Origin: Opeltia flavorubescens
Taxonomy: Eukaryota; Ascomycota; Lecanoromycetes; Teloschistales; Teloschistaceae
Assembly: GCA_000442125.1 (NCBI GenBank)
Contig: KE546977.1
Span: 496,001-560,000, forward strand
DNA: 64,000 nucleotides
Direction of reading: 5' to 3'
Made by a program: the position numbers and the translations under genes. Each line of letters begins with the position of its first letter. The stretch's first letter is position 1. The notes under the pieces are model-generated. The model did not search any database. It was not told the DNA's origin and worked only from the letters and a program-made list of their open reading frames with translations. This document shows, one piece after another, positions 63,401 through 64,000 of the stretch.

Positions 63401-64000
63401 TCCACCCTACTATTATTATAGTAGAATTCCTATTATATCTAGTAGCGGTATAGCGCTCCCTTCCGATTTTACTAAGTAAAGTAGGCTGGATTTAATACTA
63501 AAAATATAGTTTCGCTGCCTAAATATATTAATAAATTCGGTAATATTTATAAGTTCGTTAAGCTATTACGAGTCTTCTAGCGAGCCCGGAAGGTAAAAGT
63601 AAAGGCCTAAACTATTCTAGGTAAGATTTATAGCTAGCTCTTAAACGTAGGCTTAAAAGCCTTCGTCTTTAAAAACTATAATAGCGTTATTATAGAAATC
63701 GCTTATTGCTTTAATAAAAATCCGTAGGTACTCGCCCTAGTCTATAGAGTAAATAGCGATAAGAGCTATACTAGCTTTTATTATACTAGTTTAAGTTACC
63801 CGGCTATTAGAAAATTCTTATATTAAGGAACGGTATAGGCCTGGACTTCTTTTATAAATATAGTTAGTATAGGTTTTAAAAATTACTATAAAGGCCCGAT
63901 CCTATTCTAAAAACCGCTCGATATATTTTTAGAACTTCCTAATATAGAAGGTAGCTACAACAAGAGCTAGTATAATAGCGAGGTCGGTTAGGTCCTCCGA
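57236..64000 (-). mobile_element. Ty3/gypsy chromovirus fossil, family 1 copy C (runs off the right edge)
   Basis: Best preserved family 1 copy, on the - strand. From low to high coordinate: 3' LTR 57236-57440, chromodomain about 57600-57760, integrase about 58340-59020, RNase H about 59450-59840, reverse transcriptase about 59850-60800, protease-like region about 61200-61520, gag about 61740 to the window end. The pol half matches 1-3375 (reverse complement) and the gag half matches 11722-13980. By comparison with copy B its 5' LTR should start about 200 bp past the window, giving a full length near 7.2 kb. It is broken throughout, with no long frame (longest 61289-61516, 75 codons), but has clearly more GC than copies A and B, so it is probably the youngest or the least mutated. 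One N at 62529. Confidence 0.88.

Noticed and set aside
1-64000. mitochondrial or AT-rich bacterial/protist genome
   Set aside because: AT-richness comes with specific CpA/TpG loss, retained CpG and dense stops over recognisable LTR retrotransposons, which fits nuclear RIP, not an organelle or a naturally AT-rich coding genome.

Overview
The window is a 64 kb stretch of extremely AT-rich, gene-free DNA with the signature of repeat-induced point mutation (RIP). CpA and TpG are strongly depleted, TpA is in excess, and the remaining C sits mostly in CpG, CpC or CpT. Six-frame stops are so dense that the longest open stretches are 81 and 75 codons, and neither is a credible gene. This points to a filamentous ascomycete (Pezizomycotina) with AT-rich, repeat-filled isochores, of the kind known from Leptosphaeria and other Dothideomycetes. 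The exact species is an inference I cannot settle from sequence alone. I found no host protein gene, rRNA, intact tRNA or CRISPR array.

Layout. (1) 1-3375: 3' two thirds of a chromodomain-bearing Ty3/gypsy fossil (family 1, + strand), ending in a 205-bp LTR. (2) 3376-11720: unassigned mutated repeat DNA, with a duplicated palindromic motif at 4392-4728, a 9-bp microsatellite at 6550-6663 and an AACCCG-rich terminus-like segment at 11575-11690. (3) 11722-14402: truncated gag-side piece of a second family 1 copy (- strand) with its 205-bp 5' LTR. (4) 14403-22330: unassigned, with a 189-bp LTR-like repeat at 20178-20366. (5) 22336-29985: complete-length Ty3/gypsy fossil of a second family (family 2, - strand), with 257-bp LTRs and an exact AATAG target duplication. 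(6) 29991-37185: unassigned DNA containing a TIR-bounded element with heptamer arrays (31863-32779), a direct duplication, hairpins and a 35-bp minisatellite (36608-36922). (7) 37186-44869: second family 2 fossil, same orientation, with a CTAAT duplication. (8) 44875-52789: unassigned, except for a roughly 505-bp hairpin-ended element rich in GTTGC motifs with pol III-like boxes (49553-50057). (9) 52790-56930: Ty1/copia fossil region (- strand). (10) 57236-64000: third and best preserved family 1 copy (- strand), running off the window.

Nothing here works as an operon or pathway. It is a layered repeat graveyard shaped by transposition and then by the host's RIP defence. The segments of most interest are the few short ones that kept CpA/TpG and carry unusual symmetry: 31863-32779, 49553-50057, 30999-31170, 4680-4728 and 56790-56930. 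Several look like small non-autonomous elements that I cannot match to a named family.
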